DNA of 9,459 nt from Desulfotomaculum sp. (GCA_021129815.1 JAJOKN010000038.1:5028-14486); one strand, 5' to 3'; shown: positions 1 through 6,685, numbered from the stretch's first letter. Notes: generated by a model from the letters alone, not told the origin. Made by a program: numbers and translations.

Positions 1-2786
1 ATATTGCTTAACACATCGATGCATCTAACACATAGATTAGGGTGTTCTAAGTTAGCTCCTACCGACTTGCTGTAAATCCAGCAGCGCTCACATTTATTTC
101 CGCTTGCTCTTGATATTTTAATTGCTAAATCCTTTATATTTTCACTTTCTTCCAATCCATTTGGAATTCCTCTTTGAAGGTGAGCTTCAGATGTTATAAA
201 CAACAGTGCAAGTATTTCTTCTGATTCTTTTAAAAAGTGATACATTTCACCTTCTGCATAAACATGTACAGCTGCTTCCAATGAATTGCCTATTAATTTA
301 TTCTGTCGCGCATTTTCCAGCTGTTTTAATACTTCTGTCCTAACTTTCATAAGGCGATTCCATTTCTGCGCTAGTATTTCATCTAAGTAATTTTCATCCA
401 CCTTTGGCATGTCCAACAGCTGCACGCTGATTGGATCGTCAGCCTTCTTAGGCATATAACGCCAGATTTCTTCGCTTGTAAAAGCCAGTATAGGAGTTAT
501 CAAGCGCACAAGAGCATTTAATACAATATACAGCACTGTCTGTACTGAACGCCGTTCTTTTGAATCTGCTTTTTCAACGTACAAACAATCTTTTCTTATA
601 TCCAAATAACGAGCACTCAAATCCACAACACAGAAGTTGTGCACCGCATAATATACTACGTGAAATTCGTAATCATCGTATGCTTTAAGTGCCTTTCTTA
701 TCAATTCTTGCAGTTGATGCAAAATAAAGCGTTCTAATTCGGGCAGCTTTTCATAAGACACATAGTGAGATTCTATATCAAAATCACTCAAATTGCCCAA
801 CATGAAACGCGCAGTATTTCGAATCTTCCTATAAGCTTCTGTTGCCTGTTTTAAAATAGTATCTGATACTGCTAAGTCTCCACGATAATCCGCAGAAGAT
901 ACCCACAAGCGCAATATATCTGCTCCCATTTTTTTTATAACTTTAAATGGATCGATAACGTTGCCGAGGGATTTCGACATTTTACGCCCTTTTTCATCCA
1001 CCACAAATCCATGTGTGAGCACAGCTTTATAAGGAGGTTTATCAAAAATTGCAATAGACGTACAAAGAGATGAATTAAACCAACCCCTGTGTTGGTCGGT
1101 GCCTTCTAAGTACAAATCCGCAGGCCATCTCAAGTCTGGCCACAACTCAGGCTGTCTCAATACCCCCACATGGCTTGAGCCAGAATCAAACCAAACATCC
1201 ATTATATCTTTCTCTTTATCAAATTCATTTGAGCCACATTTTTCACACTTCACGTCACAAGGCATGAGTTCTTTTGCTGGTCTTGCAAACCACACGTCTG
1301 AACCCTCTTTTGCAAATATATTCTCTAAATGCGAAATAGTTTTTTCATTGAGCAATGCCTCCCTGCACTTTTTGCAGTAAAATACTGGTATAGGCACTCC
1401 CCACACACGTTGGCGTGAAACACACCAATCGACGCGATCTTTCATCATATTGTAAATGCGCTCTTTTCCCCACTCAGGAATCCATCTCACTTCATTTTCG
1501 ATTGCTTCAAGCGCTCTATCTCTAAAACCATCTACTGATGCAAACCACTGTTCAGTAGCACGGTAAAATACCGGCTGTTTGCAACGCCAGCAATGAGGAT
1601 ATGAATGCTGTATGCTTTCCAAATGCACAAGTTTAGCGTTTGTTTTTAACTCATCTATTATGAGCTTGTTTGCATCCCATATCTTAACGCCTCTCAGCAT
1701 AGGTATTTCATCTGTGAAGATCCCTCTGTCATCTACTGGTGAAATTACCGGCAGATCATATTTTTTACAAGCATAAAAATCTTCTTCACCATGCCCGGGC
1801 GCACAATGTACACATCCCGTACCAGTATTCGTAGTTACATAATCTGCCAGAATCACAGTTGATTTTCTATCTTCCAAGAAAGGATGGCTGCACAGTATAC
1901 CTTCTAGCTCACTGCCTTTATACTCTCCTATCAACTTAAAACTTTCTTCATCTGTTTTTGCTCGCTTTAAATAAGATTCCATAAGCGCTTTAGCTACAAG
2001 ATGCTTCTCTCCACTAACATCAAGTAAAACATAGTCCAACTCAGGATGAACAGCTACAGCTACATTAGCAGGTAATGTCCACGGTGTAGTAGTCCATATA
2101 ACAATATATGTATCATCGGACAGCAAATTCTTTCCATCTATAACTTTAAACTTCACATATATTGAAGGTGAAGTTTTATCCTTATATTCTATTTCTGCTT
2201 CTGCAAGCGCCGTCTCACAACAAGCACACCAATATACAGGCTTTAATCCCTTATAAATATAACCTGCCTTTGCCATTTCACCAAACACACGTATCTGTTT
2301 GGCTTCATACTGCGGTATTAAAGTTAAAAAAGGATTGTTCCAATCCCCTCTCACTCCTAAGCGCTTGAACTCTTCTTTTTGAATTGCAACAAACTTAAGT
2401 GCATATTCTTTGCAGTGCTTTCTAAATTCTACTGCATCCATTTCATGCCTGTTTATCTTCAAGTTTTTAATAACTTGCTGTTCTATAGGCAAGCCATGAG
2501 TGTCCCAGCCCGGCACATATGGAGCATCGTAGCCAGCCATTGAACGATATTTCACAATCATATCCTTTAAAACTTTATTCAACACATGTCCTAAGTGCAG
2601 GTGTCCGTTAGCATAAGGCGGACCATCATGAAGTATGTATTTAGGGCGCCCTTTATTTTTTTTCTGCACTTTTGAATAAATATCTATCTCTTCCCACCAT
2701 TTCAATATTTCTGGTTCCCGCTCAGGAAGATTTGCCCGCATTGGAAAGTCTGTTTTAGGTAAGTTGAGTGTCTTTGAATAATCCAT
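1..2786 (-). CDS. ileS: Isoleucyl-tRNA synthetase, bacterial type, lacking its last few codons
   Basis: Charges tRNA-Ile with isoleucine in the cytoplasm and edits mischarged valine. The frame opens with ATG at 2786 and runs uninterrupted to the window edge (928 codons), so the stop lies just outside. Residues 64-67 (HLGH) are the class I HIGH motif, and KMSKS is at residues 602-606 (bases 969-983). The editing domain carries WTTTPWTLPAN, and the tRNA-side motif DVWFDSGSSH is present. The C-terminal zinc finger is complete (Cys 899, 902, 919, 922) and normally sits at the very end of the bacterial form, so probably fewer than about ten residues are missing. The ribosome binding site is AAGAGGTGA about ten bases before the ATG. 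The gene follows divIVA, as in many Firmicutes, but has its own promoter (2894-2923). No T-box lies in the leader. Identification is secure. Confidence 0.97.
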   Translation of the reverse strand, partial: MDYSKTLNLPKTDFPMRANLPEREPEILKWWEEIDIYSKVQKKNKGRPKYILHDGPPYANGHLHLGHVLNKVLKDMIVKYRSMAGYDAPYVPGWDTHGLPIEQQVIKNLKINRHEMDAVEFRKHCKEYALKFVAIQKEEFKRLGVRGDWNNPFLTLIPQYEAKQIRVFGEMAKAGYIYKGLKPVYWCACCETALAEAEIEYKDKTSPSIYVKFKVIDGKNLLSDDTYIVIWTTTPWTLPANVAVAVHPELDYVLLDVSGEKHLVAKALMESYLKRAKTDEESFKLIGEYKGSELEGILCSHPFLEDRKSTVILADYVTTNTGTGCVHCAPGHGEEDFYACKKYDLPVISPVDDRGIFTDEIPMLRGVKIWDANKLIIDELKTNAKLVHLESIQHSYPHCWRCKQPVFYRATEQWFASVDGFRDRALEAIENEVRWIPEWGKERIYNMMKDRVDWCVSRQRVWGVPIPVFYCKKCREALLNEKTISHLENIFAKEGSDVWFARPAKELMPCDVKCEKCGSNEFDKEKDIMDVWFDSGSSHVGVLRQPELWPDLRWPADLYLEGTDQHRGWFNSSLCTSIAIFDKPPYKAVLTHGFVVDEKGRKMSKSLGNVIDPFKVIKKMGADILRLWVSSADYRGDLAVSDTILKQATEAYRKIRNTARFMLGNLSDFDIESHYVSYEKLPELERFILHQLQELIRKALKAYDDYEFHVVYYAVHNFCVVDLSARYLDIRKDCLYVEKADSKERRSVQTVLYIVLNALVRLITPILAFTSEEIWRYMPKKADDPISVQLLDMPKVDENYLDEILAQKWNRLMKVRTEVLKQLENARQNKLIGNSLEAAVHVYAEGEMYHFLKESEEILALLFITSEAHLQRGIPNGLEESENIKDLAIKISRASGNKCERCWIYSKSVGANLEHPNLCVRCIDVLSN

Positions 2787-2854
2787 TAATTCTGTTCACC
2801 TCTTAAAATGATTTGTATAGTCTTTTTGATTGCTTTCACAAGCTGCTGATTCAA
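2786..2854 (-). CDS. Possible 22-codon leader ORF coupled to ileS (TTG start)
   Basis: A short frame in the ileS leader opens with TTG at 2854 and ends with a TAA whose last A is the first base of the ileS ATG (TAATG overlap). The peptide would be basic and isoleucine-rich: four Ile in 22 residues, three of them in the run ATA-CAA-ATC-ATT. Its TTG overlaps the TGA of a four-codon mini-ORF (ATG at 2865) that lies just behind a perfect AGGAGG (2868-2873), so termination-reinitiation could link mini-ORF, leader ORF and ileS. From the AGGAGG itself the TTG is 13 bases away, which is long. This is inference: frames this short also arise by chance, and Ile codons are common in AT-rich DNA. Confidence 0.25.
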   Translation of the reverse strand: MNQQLVKAIKKTIQIILRGEQN

Positions 2855-2882
2855 TTATTATCCATCGCCTCCTATTGCACAT
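2796..2882 (-). CDS. Possible 28-codon leader ORF with three consecutive Ile codons
   Basis: An alternative frame through the ileS leader starts at ATG 2882, only about five to seven bases after the expected transcription start, so it would be nearly leaderless. It stops at TGA 2796-2798, inside the ileS ribosome binding site. Codons 8-10 are ATA-ATA-ATT (2853-2861), three isoleucines in a row, preceded by rare arginine codons AGG-AGG-CGA. Consecutive codons for the regulated amino acid are the hallmark of attenuation leader peptides. The weak AAGGG ahead of the ATG may lie outside the mRNA, and the AGG-AGG pair may really be a Shine-Dalgarno sequence. The frame conflicts with the TTG-started frame at 2786-2854; at most one is likely to be functional. 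Confidence 0.18.
   Translation of the reverse strand: MCNRRRWIIIESAACESNQKDYTNHFKR
2868..2873 (-). promoter_or_regulatory. Strong Shine-Dalgarno AGGAGG inside the ileS leader
   Basis: A perfect AGGAGG lies about 80 bases upstream of the ileS ATG, too far to serve it. Possible starts behind it are an ATG after 2 bases (ATG GAT AAT AAT TGA, 2851-2865), an ATA after 6 bases (in frame with the 28-codon ORF), and a TTG after 13 bases. None is an ideal pairing, yet a hexamer this good in an otherwise AT-rich leader suggests that a ribosome binds here. Confidence 0.45.
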
Positions 2883-2893
2883 TTATATCCCTT

Positions 2894-2923
2894 ATTCTAG
2901 CATACATGCTGTATAATTGTGAA
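2894..2923 (-). promoter_or_regulatory. Sigma-A-type promoter of ileS with extended -10
   Basis: The -35 is TTCACA (2918-2923), the spacer 18 bases, and the -10 TAGAAT (2894-2899), with an upstream TATGC forming an extended -10 element. Each hexamer differs from consensus by one base. Transcription should begin near 2887-2889, giving a leader of roughly 100 bases. No convincing terminator lies between the divIVA stop and this promoter, so read-through from the upstream operon probably also contributes. Confidence 0.7.
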
Positions 2924-2981
2924 CAAAAATTGCAACACAGCAAGATAAATTCCTAAATCAACTGCTAATATTTATTTAAAT

Positions 2982-3563
2982 TTATATATTCTTTTGTGTA
3001 GTATCACCAGTATTGTTTGTTCCACTGCTTTCCATCTTTTCAAGCTTTTCCACAGTAACAGCAGCTTCATCAAAAATATCGTTTTGAGACAGTGCTTCCA
3101 GCTGTGCTTCTAAAAGAGTTTTAAATTTTATTTTAAAAGCCTGAAACTGCTTTTGCAGCGCTGCATATTCTTCCATAATCTCTTCCACTTGTTTTTTTGC
3201 GTCTGTTATTTTTTTTCTTGCTTTGAGTTCTGCTTCTTGAATTATTTTTTCAGATCTCTGATGCGCATCCTGCATCATTAGCTTTATTTCTTTGTGAGTA
3301 GCTTCTTTTAATTCCTGTGCCTGTTTTTGTGCCATAACCATGGTATTCTTTAACACTTCTTCTATTTCACGGTATCTCTTTTGCTGTTCTTCACATTCAG
3401 CTAATCTTTGCTTTAGCTTATCGTTTTCTCTAAGCAGTTCTTCTAAAGCACTTGCTACCTCTTCCTTAAATTTATCAACTTGACGTTCATTGTAGCCTCT
3501 AAAACTTCTGTTAAATTCTTTTTGTCTTATGTCTAAGGGTGTGATTGGTGCTATTAAAAACAC
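2982..3563 (-). CDS. divIVA: DivIVA cell-division / polarity protein
   Basis: DivIVA binds negatively curved membrane at poles and septa and recruits division or polarity partners. The family signature is the N-terminal TPLD...FRGYN..QVD block; the Phe-Arg pair in SFRGY corresponds to the membrane-inserting residues F17/R18 of Bacillus subtilis DivIVA. The rest is a long coiled coil rich in Glu, Lys and Gln, followed by a Ser/Thr/Asn-rich tail. Coordinates run to the only standard start (GTG at 3563), giving 193 residues. That GTG shares its first base with the AGGAGG (3563-3568), so it cannot use it. The family-like start is ATA at 3552-3554, eight bases after the AGGAGG, giving (M)APITPLDI and 190 residues. 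The gene is last in the yggS-to-divIVA operon, 10 bases behind ylmH, with ileS next. Confidence 0.95.
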   Translation of the reverse strand: MFLIAPITPLDIRQKEFNRSFRGYNERQVDKFKEEVASALEELLRENDKLKQRLAECEEQQKRYREIEEVLKNTMVMAQKQAQELKEATHKEIKLMMQDAHQRSEKIIQEAELKARKKITDAKKQVEEIMEEYAALQKQFQAFKIKFKTLLEAQLEALSQNDIFDEAAVTVEKLEKMESSGTNNTGDTTQKNI

Positions 3564-3568
3564 CTCCT
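3552..3568 (-). promoter_or_regulatory. divIVA ribosome binding site with apparent AUA start codon
   Basis: The ribosome binding site is AGGAGG at 3563-3568. Eight bases downstream is ATA (3552-3554), followed by GCA CCA ATC ACA CCC, matching the usual DivIVA beginning of Met, one to three residues, then TPxDI. No ATG, GTG or TTG lies at a usable distance in this frame. An ancestral ATG changed to ATA by a single base, or a base error, would explain the arrangement. Confidence 0.55.
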
Positions 3569-3573
3569 AAATT

Positions 3574-4362
3574 TTATACATATTTATGCAATAGCAGTGA
3601 AATACGACCTCTTTTGGTATAACCCTTAACCTCAACTATTTTCACTCTACCTCGCCCACGAATTGATAACATATCACCTTCTTTTACATTCATAGATGGA
3701 TCAGTTATGAGCTGCCAATTAACATTGACCCGTCCACTCTTTATTTCCCTCACCACTTTGCTTCGCGACGTTCCATATCCTGCTGCACACACTGCATCCA
3801 GCCTCATCGATGCTACCACAGCATTGATAACCTTTACTTTTGGTTCCGCTAATAGAAGTTCTTCCTTGCTTATCTCTCTAACCTTTACTTTAACTTTACC
3901 TATCTTGTCTAAATTTGCAATTATATAGTCGGAAATTGCCTTATCTACAATGATCTGTACAAAACCATCCGATACAATAATATCACCTATTTTATCCCTT
4001 TTAAGTCCCAGCCCAACCAGCGCTCCAAGACAATCCCTATGAGTTATCGTGCGGCTATCAAAATAACCCTCTATTAACAAGTAAGTTATTTGAAAATCTA
4101 ACTGTTCCGGCAACATATGCTTGGGATAAACAATTACATTACGCCGCTCTGCTTCATCATAACCTCCATTTGCCACAACTGATATTTCAGTAAATTGTTT
4201 AACAACAGAAAATATCAAATTCAATTCATAAGGGCTACAAAACCCCATTGTTACTGGTTGATTTGTCTTTTGGACCTTTTGTATGTTATCCAGCACTCTC
4301 GATAGCAGCATTCTCTCTTCATTGTTTGCACACCTGTTCAATAGTTCCTTCTTATCAAGCAT
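3574..4362 (-). CDS. ylmH: YlmH family RNA-binding protein with S4 domain
   Basis: A 262-residue protein with the YlmH layout: an N-terminal alpha/beta region (about 1-170) followed by an S4 RNA-binding domain at about 186-245, recognised from MRLDAVCAAGYGTSRSK, the IKSGRVNVN turn and EGDMLSIRGRGR. In Bacillus subtilis, YlmH binds the large ribosomal subunit and acts in ribosome-associated quality control of stalled nascent chains; the same role is inferred here. Its place between yggT and divIVA is conserved in Firmicutes. The gene follows yggT by six bases. Its AAAGGAG Shine-Dalgarno overlaps the yggT stop and lies one base from the ATG, which is unusually close. The in-frame TTG at codon 8 (4339-4341), four bases after AAGGA, is a possible alternative start. 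The family call is firm; the exact start is not. Confidence 0.93.
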   Translation of the reverse strand: MLDKKELLNRCANNEERMLLSRVLDNIQKVQKTNQPVTMGFCSPYELNLIFSVVKQFTEISVVANGGYDEAERRNVIVYPKHMLPEQLDFQITYLLIEGYFDSRTITHRDCLGALVGLGLKRDKIGDIIVSDGFVQIIVDKAISDYIIANLDKIGKVKVKVREISKEELLLAEPKVKVINAVVASMRLDAVCAAGYGTSRSKVVREIKSGRVNVNWQLITDPSMNVKEGDMLSIRGRGRVKIVEVKGYTKRGRISLLLHKYV

Positions 4363-4363
4363 A

Positions 4364-4370
4364 CTCCTTT
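4364..4370 (-). promoter_or_regulatory. ylmH Shine-Dalgarno abnormally close to its ATG
   Basis: AAAGGAG (4364-4370) overlaps the yggT stop codon TAA (4369-4371) and is separated from the ylmH ATG (4360-4362) by a single T. Normal spacing is about 5-9 bases. The layout suggests start by translational coupling to yggT, or use of the in-frame TTG at 4339-4341. Confidence 0.5.
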
Positions 4371-4632
4371 AAAAAATATCCCTTACAATAGGTAGTACTA
4401 TCCAATACTGAATTATGCTTAAAACTATAAATGCTGCTATCGGAGACAGATCTATCATGCCAACTGGCGGTATAAAACGTCTAAAAATTGCCAAGAAAGG
4501 CTCTGAAAGCTCATATATAAATTTAATAACCGGATTATGAGGATTATGACGTATAAACGACAATATAATTCTTGCAATGAGTATAAACTTATAAACCTCA
4601 AATGCCACATTGACCACTTTTTCAGCAAACAA
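4369..4632 (-). CDS. yggT: YggT family small membrane protein
   Basis: An 87-residue YggT (YlmG) family protein with two predicted membrane segments, about residues 8-26 (VAFEVYKFILIARIILSFI) and 61-82 (DLSPIAAFIVLSIIQYWIVL). They flank the conserved amphipathic stretch around residues 40-58 with the family motif EPFLAIFRRFIPPVG. Its biochemical role is unsettled; it belongs to the conserved division neighbourhood, and homologues affect nucleoid or membrane organisation. The start is TTG at 4632, seven bases after GAGGTGA, a good ribosome binding site. No ATG is available near the expected N-terminus. Length and hydrophobic pattern match the family. Confidence 0.9.
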   Translation of the reverse strand: MFAEKVVNVAFEVYKFILIARIILSFIRHNPHNPVIKFIYELSEPFLAIFRRFIPPVGMIDLSPIAAFIVLSIIQYWIVLPIVRDIF

Positions 4633-4666
4633 TATAAAATCACCTCATTATTGATTTAATTCTATT

Positions 4667-5479
4667 TTAGGAAAACAGCTGCTTAGACCTCAGTGTTGCA
4701 GCAGTAACTGCGTCTATTAACGTTGATCGCAATTTTCCTCTTTCTAACTCGCGTATACCTGCTATAGTAGTACCAGCAGGAGTAGTCACCATATCTTTTA
4801 ATTCTGCAGGATGTTTTTTTGTCTCTAATACCATCTTTGCCGAACCTATCATGGTATGCAAGGCTAACGACATAGCTATATCTCTCGGCAGTCCCACACT
4901 CACCCCTGCATCCGATAACGCCTCCAATATAATATACATATATGCAGGACCGCTTCCAGACAATCCTGTTACTGCATCTAGCAACTTTTCTTCAACAAAA
5001 ACCACATGGCCTACCGATTCGAAAATAGCTTTTGCCTTGCTTTCCTGCTCTGCACCAGCATAAGCACCACAGCTAATAGCGCTCACCCCAGAACGCACAA
5101 GGCATGGTGTATTAGGCATCACTCTGATTACCGGTACTTTTTTATTCAAATGGGATTCAATATAACTCGTTTTTATGCCTGCTGCAATTGAAATAATTTC
5201 ATGCGAAGGTGTGATCTCATCTTTTATATCATTTAAAACTTGATCAACAGCATGTGGTTTTACTGCAATGATCAACAACTCTGCTTTTTTCAAAATTTCA
5301 GCATTAGAATTAACTACTTGAATACCTATCTTTCTTTTTAAAGTATTCAGTCTTTCATAGTTTATGTCACTTACAAAAATTTTATCAGCACTCAAAAGCC
5401 CACTTTTTATGATTCCTGTAATTAAAGCTTCAGCCATAACGCCTCCGCCTAAAAAACCAATGCTTGTAGAAAACTCCAA
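4667..5479 (-). CDS. proC: Pyrroline-5-carboxylate reductase
   Basis: Catalyses the last step of proline synthesis, NAD(P)H-dependent reduction of 1-pyrroline-5-carboxylate to L-proline, in the cytoplasm. The 270-residue length is typical. The N-terminal Rossmann fold begins with GFLGGGVMAEALI (residues 8-20). AVKPH (72-76) and MPNTP (121-125) are family landmarks. The C-terminal dimer/active-site domain carries the signature TGLSGSGPAY (171-180) and TTPAGTTIAGI (232-242). The start is TTG at 5479, nine bases after AAGGGAG. The gene lies 15 bases behind sepF and 34 before yggT. A biosynthetic gene between sepF and yggT is not the classical Bacillus order; from general knowledge, sepF-proC adjacency also occurs in other lineages such as cyanobacteria. 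Confidence 0.96.
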   Translation of the reverse strand: MEFSTSIGFLGGGVMAEALITGIIKSGLLSADKIFVSDINYERLNTLKRKIGIQVVNSNAEILKKAELLIIAVKPHAVDQVLNDIKDEITPSHEIISIAAGIKTSYIESHLNKKVPVIRVMPNTPCLVRSGVSAISCGAYAGAEQESKAKAIFESVGHVVFVEEKLLDAVTGLSGSGPAYMYIILEALSDAGVSVGLPRDIAMSLALHTMIGSAKMVLETKKHPAELKDMVTTPAGTTIAGIRELERGKLRSTLIDAVTAATLRSKQLFS

Positions 5480-5494
5480 TTATAAAAACTCCCT

Positions 5495-5932
5495 TCACTT
5501 TTTTTGTTTAATAAATGCAGATATATTCTTACTTTCTTTATCATCATTGCTACTTGGAAAACAATTTAATAAATCTACATTATCAGGTGTAAACAAAAAA
5601 ATTCCTCGCCCTATTTTTTTCATTTTACCATTTAAAGCATAGACAGCACCACTTAAAAAATCCACAATCTGCTGTGAAACAGCAGCATCTGCGTTTTCTA
5701 AATTCACAATCACTGTGTGATGTTCCTTTAAATTTTCAGCTATTTGCTGTACCTGCTCATACGATGATGGTTCTGCAATGACTACCCGACTCTGCTTTTT
5801 TGCATTAAAGCTGACAACATTATTTCTACTCGTAACTGCTCTGGTATCCTGATAACTACTCCCTATATCTTCTTCAAGTTCATAGTCTAATCCCATAAAC
5901 TCTTTAACTTTTTTAATAAAATTAGCAGGCAT
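5495..5932 (-). CDS. sepF: SepF cell-division protein, membrane anchor of FtsZ
   Basis: SepF tethers FtsZ filaments to the membrane and aligns them during septum formation. The protein (145 residues) has the expected three parts. An N-terminal amphipathic membrane-binding helix contains FIKKVKEFMGL (5-15). A variable linker runs to about residue 45. The compact SepF core (about 48-120) includes RVVIAEP, the VIVNLENAD strand, QQIVDFLSGAVYALNG and the closing IFLFTPDNVDL. The tail after residue 121 is charged and probably disordered. The start is ATG at 5932 with a textbook AAGGAGG and seven-base spacer. It lies 22 bases behind yggS, and its TGA is immediately followed by the proC ribosome binding site. 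The core has the usual landmarks and no sign of decay. Confidence 0.94.
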   Translation of the reverse strand: MPANFIKKVKEFMGLDYELEEDIGSSYQDTRAVTSRNNVVSFNAKKQSRVVIAEPSSYEQVQQIAENLKEHHTVIVNLENADAAVSQQIVDFLSGAVYALNGKMKKIGRGIFLFTPDNVDLLNCFPSSNDDKESKNISAFIKQKK

Positions 5933-5954
5933 TAAAAAACCTCCTTAATAAAAA

Positions 5955-6623
5955 TTACCCCTTAAATATAGCCGAACCTACTCTGACAATATTCGCACCT
6001 TCCTCTATAGCAACTTCAAAATCGTTAGACATGCCCATGGAAAGCAACTTTAATTCAGGATAAGCTGGTATGAGTTTTACTTGTAATTCCCTTAAACTCC
6101 TAAAGACCCAACGCACTTCTTCAGCTTTTTCAACAAATGGTGCCATTGTCATAAGCCCTTGTATGTTTATGCCATCCAGTTGACTTACTTCTCCCACGAA
6201 ATCTTTTAGCTCCTGTGGCTTAAGTCCATGTTTTGTCTTTTCTCCAGATAGATTCACCTGAACTAAAGCGTTAAATTTTATCCTCCTACTTAAAGCAACT
6301 TTATTCAAAGTTTCTGCAAGCGACCACCTATCGAGCGAGTGAATCAACACTACTTTCCCTGCAATTTGCTTTACTTTATTAGTTTGCAGGTGTCCAATCA
6401 TGTGCCATTTAACATCAGGAAACAAGTCATATTTTTTCACTAATTCCTGCACTCTGTTCTCTCCGCATTCTCTTATTCCAGCTTCATTTATCGCTTTTAT
6501 ATGCTCTTCAGGAACATTTTTAGTGACAGCTAGAAGCTTTACCGTCCCTGGCTGTCTTCCCGCCCTAATCTCAGCTTGTCTGATTCTTTCTTGCACTTTT
6601 CTCAAATTTGATATTACACTCAT
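5955..6623 (-). CDS. yggS: YggS family pyridoxal phosphate homeostasis protein
   Basis: A 222-residue cytoplasmic PLP-binding protein related to the N-terminal barrel of alanine racemase. It is thought to buffer pyridoxal 5'-phosphate and influence vitamin B6 and amino acid balance, with no firm enzyme activity. Family landmarks are KLLAVTKNV, whose TK lysine (residue 35) forms the PLP Schiff base, then GENRVQEL, WHMIGHLQTNKV, the SLDR loop, LVQVNLSGEKTKHG, GLMTMAP and the phosphate-binding end LSMGMSNDFEVAIEEG...VRVGSAIF. An in-frame TTG directly precedes the ATG at 6623; I prefer ATG, with AGGAG four bases and AAGGAG eleven bases upstream. It is the first gene of the division operon, in the ylmE position; no ylmD homologue lies upstream. 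Confidence 0.95.
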   Translation of the reverse strand: MSVISNLRKVQERIRQAEIRAGRQPGTVKLLAVTKNVPEEHIKAINEAGIRECGENRVQELVKKYDLFPDVKWHMIGHLQTNKVKQIAGKVVLIHSLDRWSLAETLNKVALSRRIKFNALVQVNLSGEKTKHGLKPQELKDFVGEVSQLDGINIQGLMTMAPFVEKAEEVRWVFRSLRELQVKLIPAYPELKLLSMGMSNDFEVAIEEGANIVRVGSAIFKG

Positions 6624-6667
6624 CAAACTCCTGTCTCCTTACAACAATACTTCCTAAATTAAAATTA

Positions 6668-6685
6668 TTAATTGATGTCAATTAA
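6668..6685. promoter_or_regulatory. Perfect 8+8 palindrome in the yggS leader, possible operator
   Basis: The minus strand reads TTAATTGA-CA-TCAATTAA, a perfect inverted repeat with a two-base centre, about 45-60 bases upstream of the yggS start and downstream of the promoter at 6744-6772. It contains TTGACA, so it could also overlap a second -35, but no good -10 follows at 16-19 bases. Its size and symmetry suit a dimeric repressor. It is AT-rich, so chance is a real alternative. Confidence 0.35.

Noticed and set aside
1099..1380. Plus-strand 93-residue open frame
   Set aside because: It lies wholly inside ileS on the opposite strand, lacks a convincing ribosome binding site, and the minus-strand frame encodes clear IleRS sequence there.
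2162..2368. Plus-strand 68-residue open frame
   Set aside because: Antisense shadow of ileS with low-complexity composition and no recognisable domain.
2924..2981. Possible terminator after divIVA
   Set aside because: Only weak AT arms with a long loop (ATAAAT / ATTTAT) and a four-base AGCA/TGCT pairing; the TTTTT near 2925-2929 is not preceded by a stable stem.
4455..4643. Minus-strand 62-residue frame starting just upstream of yggT
   Set aside because: It overlaps yggT in another frame; yggT has the family motifs and the better-spaced ribosome binding site.
6400..6657. Plus-strand 85-residue frame across the yggS start
   Set aside because: Antisense to yggS, which is well conserved; no plus-strand promoter or ribosome binding site supports it.
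6661..6681. Second promoter using TTGACA at 6676-6681
   Set aside because: The -35 is perfect, but no -10 resembling TATAAT follows at 16-19 bases (TTTAGG at 17); the TTGACA is better explained as part of the palindrome.
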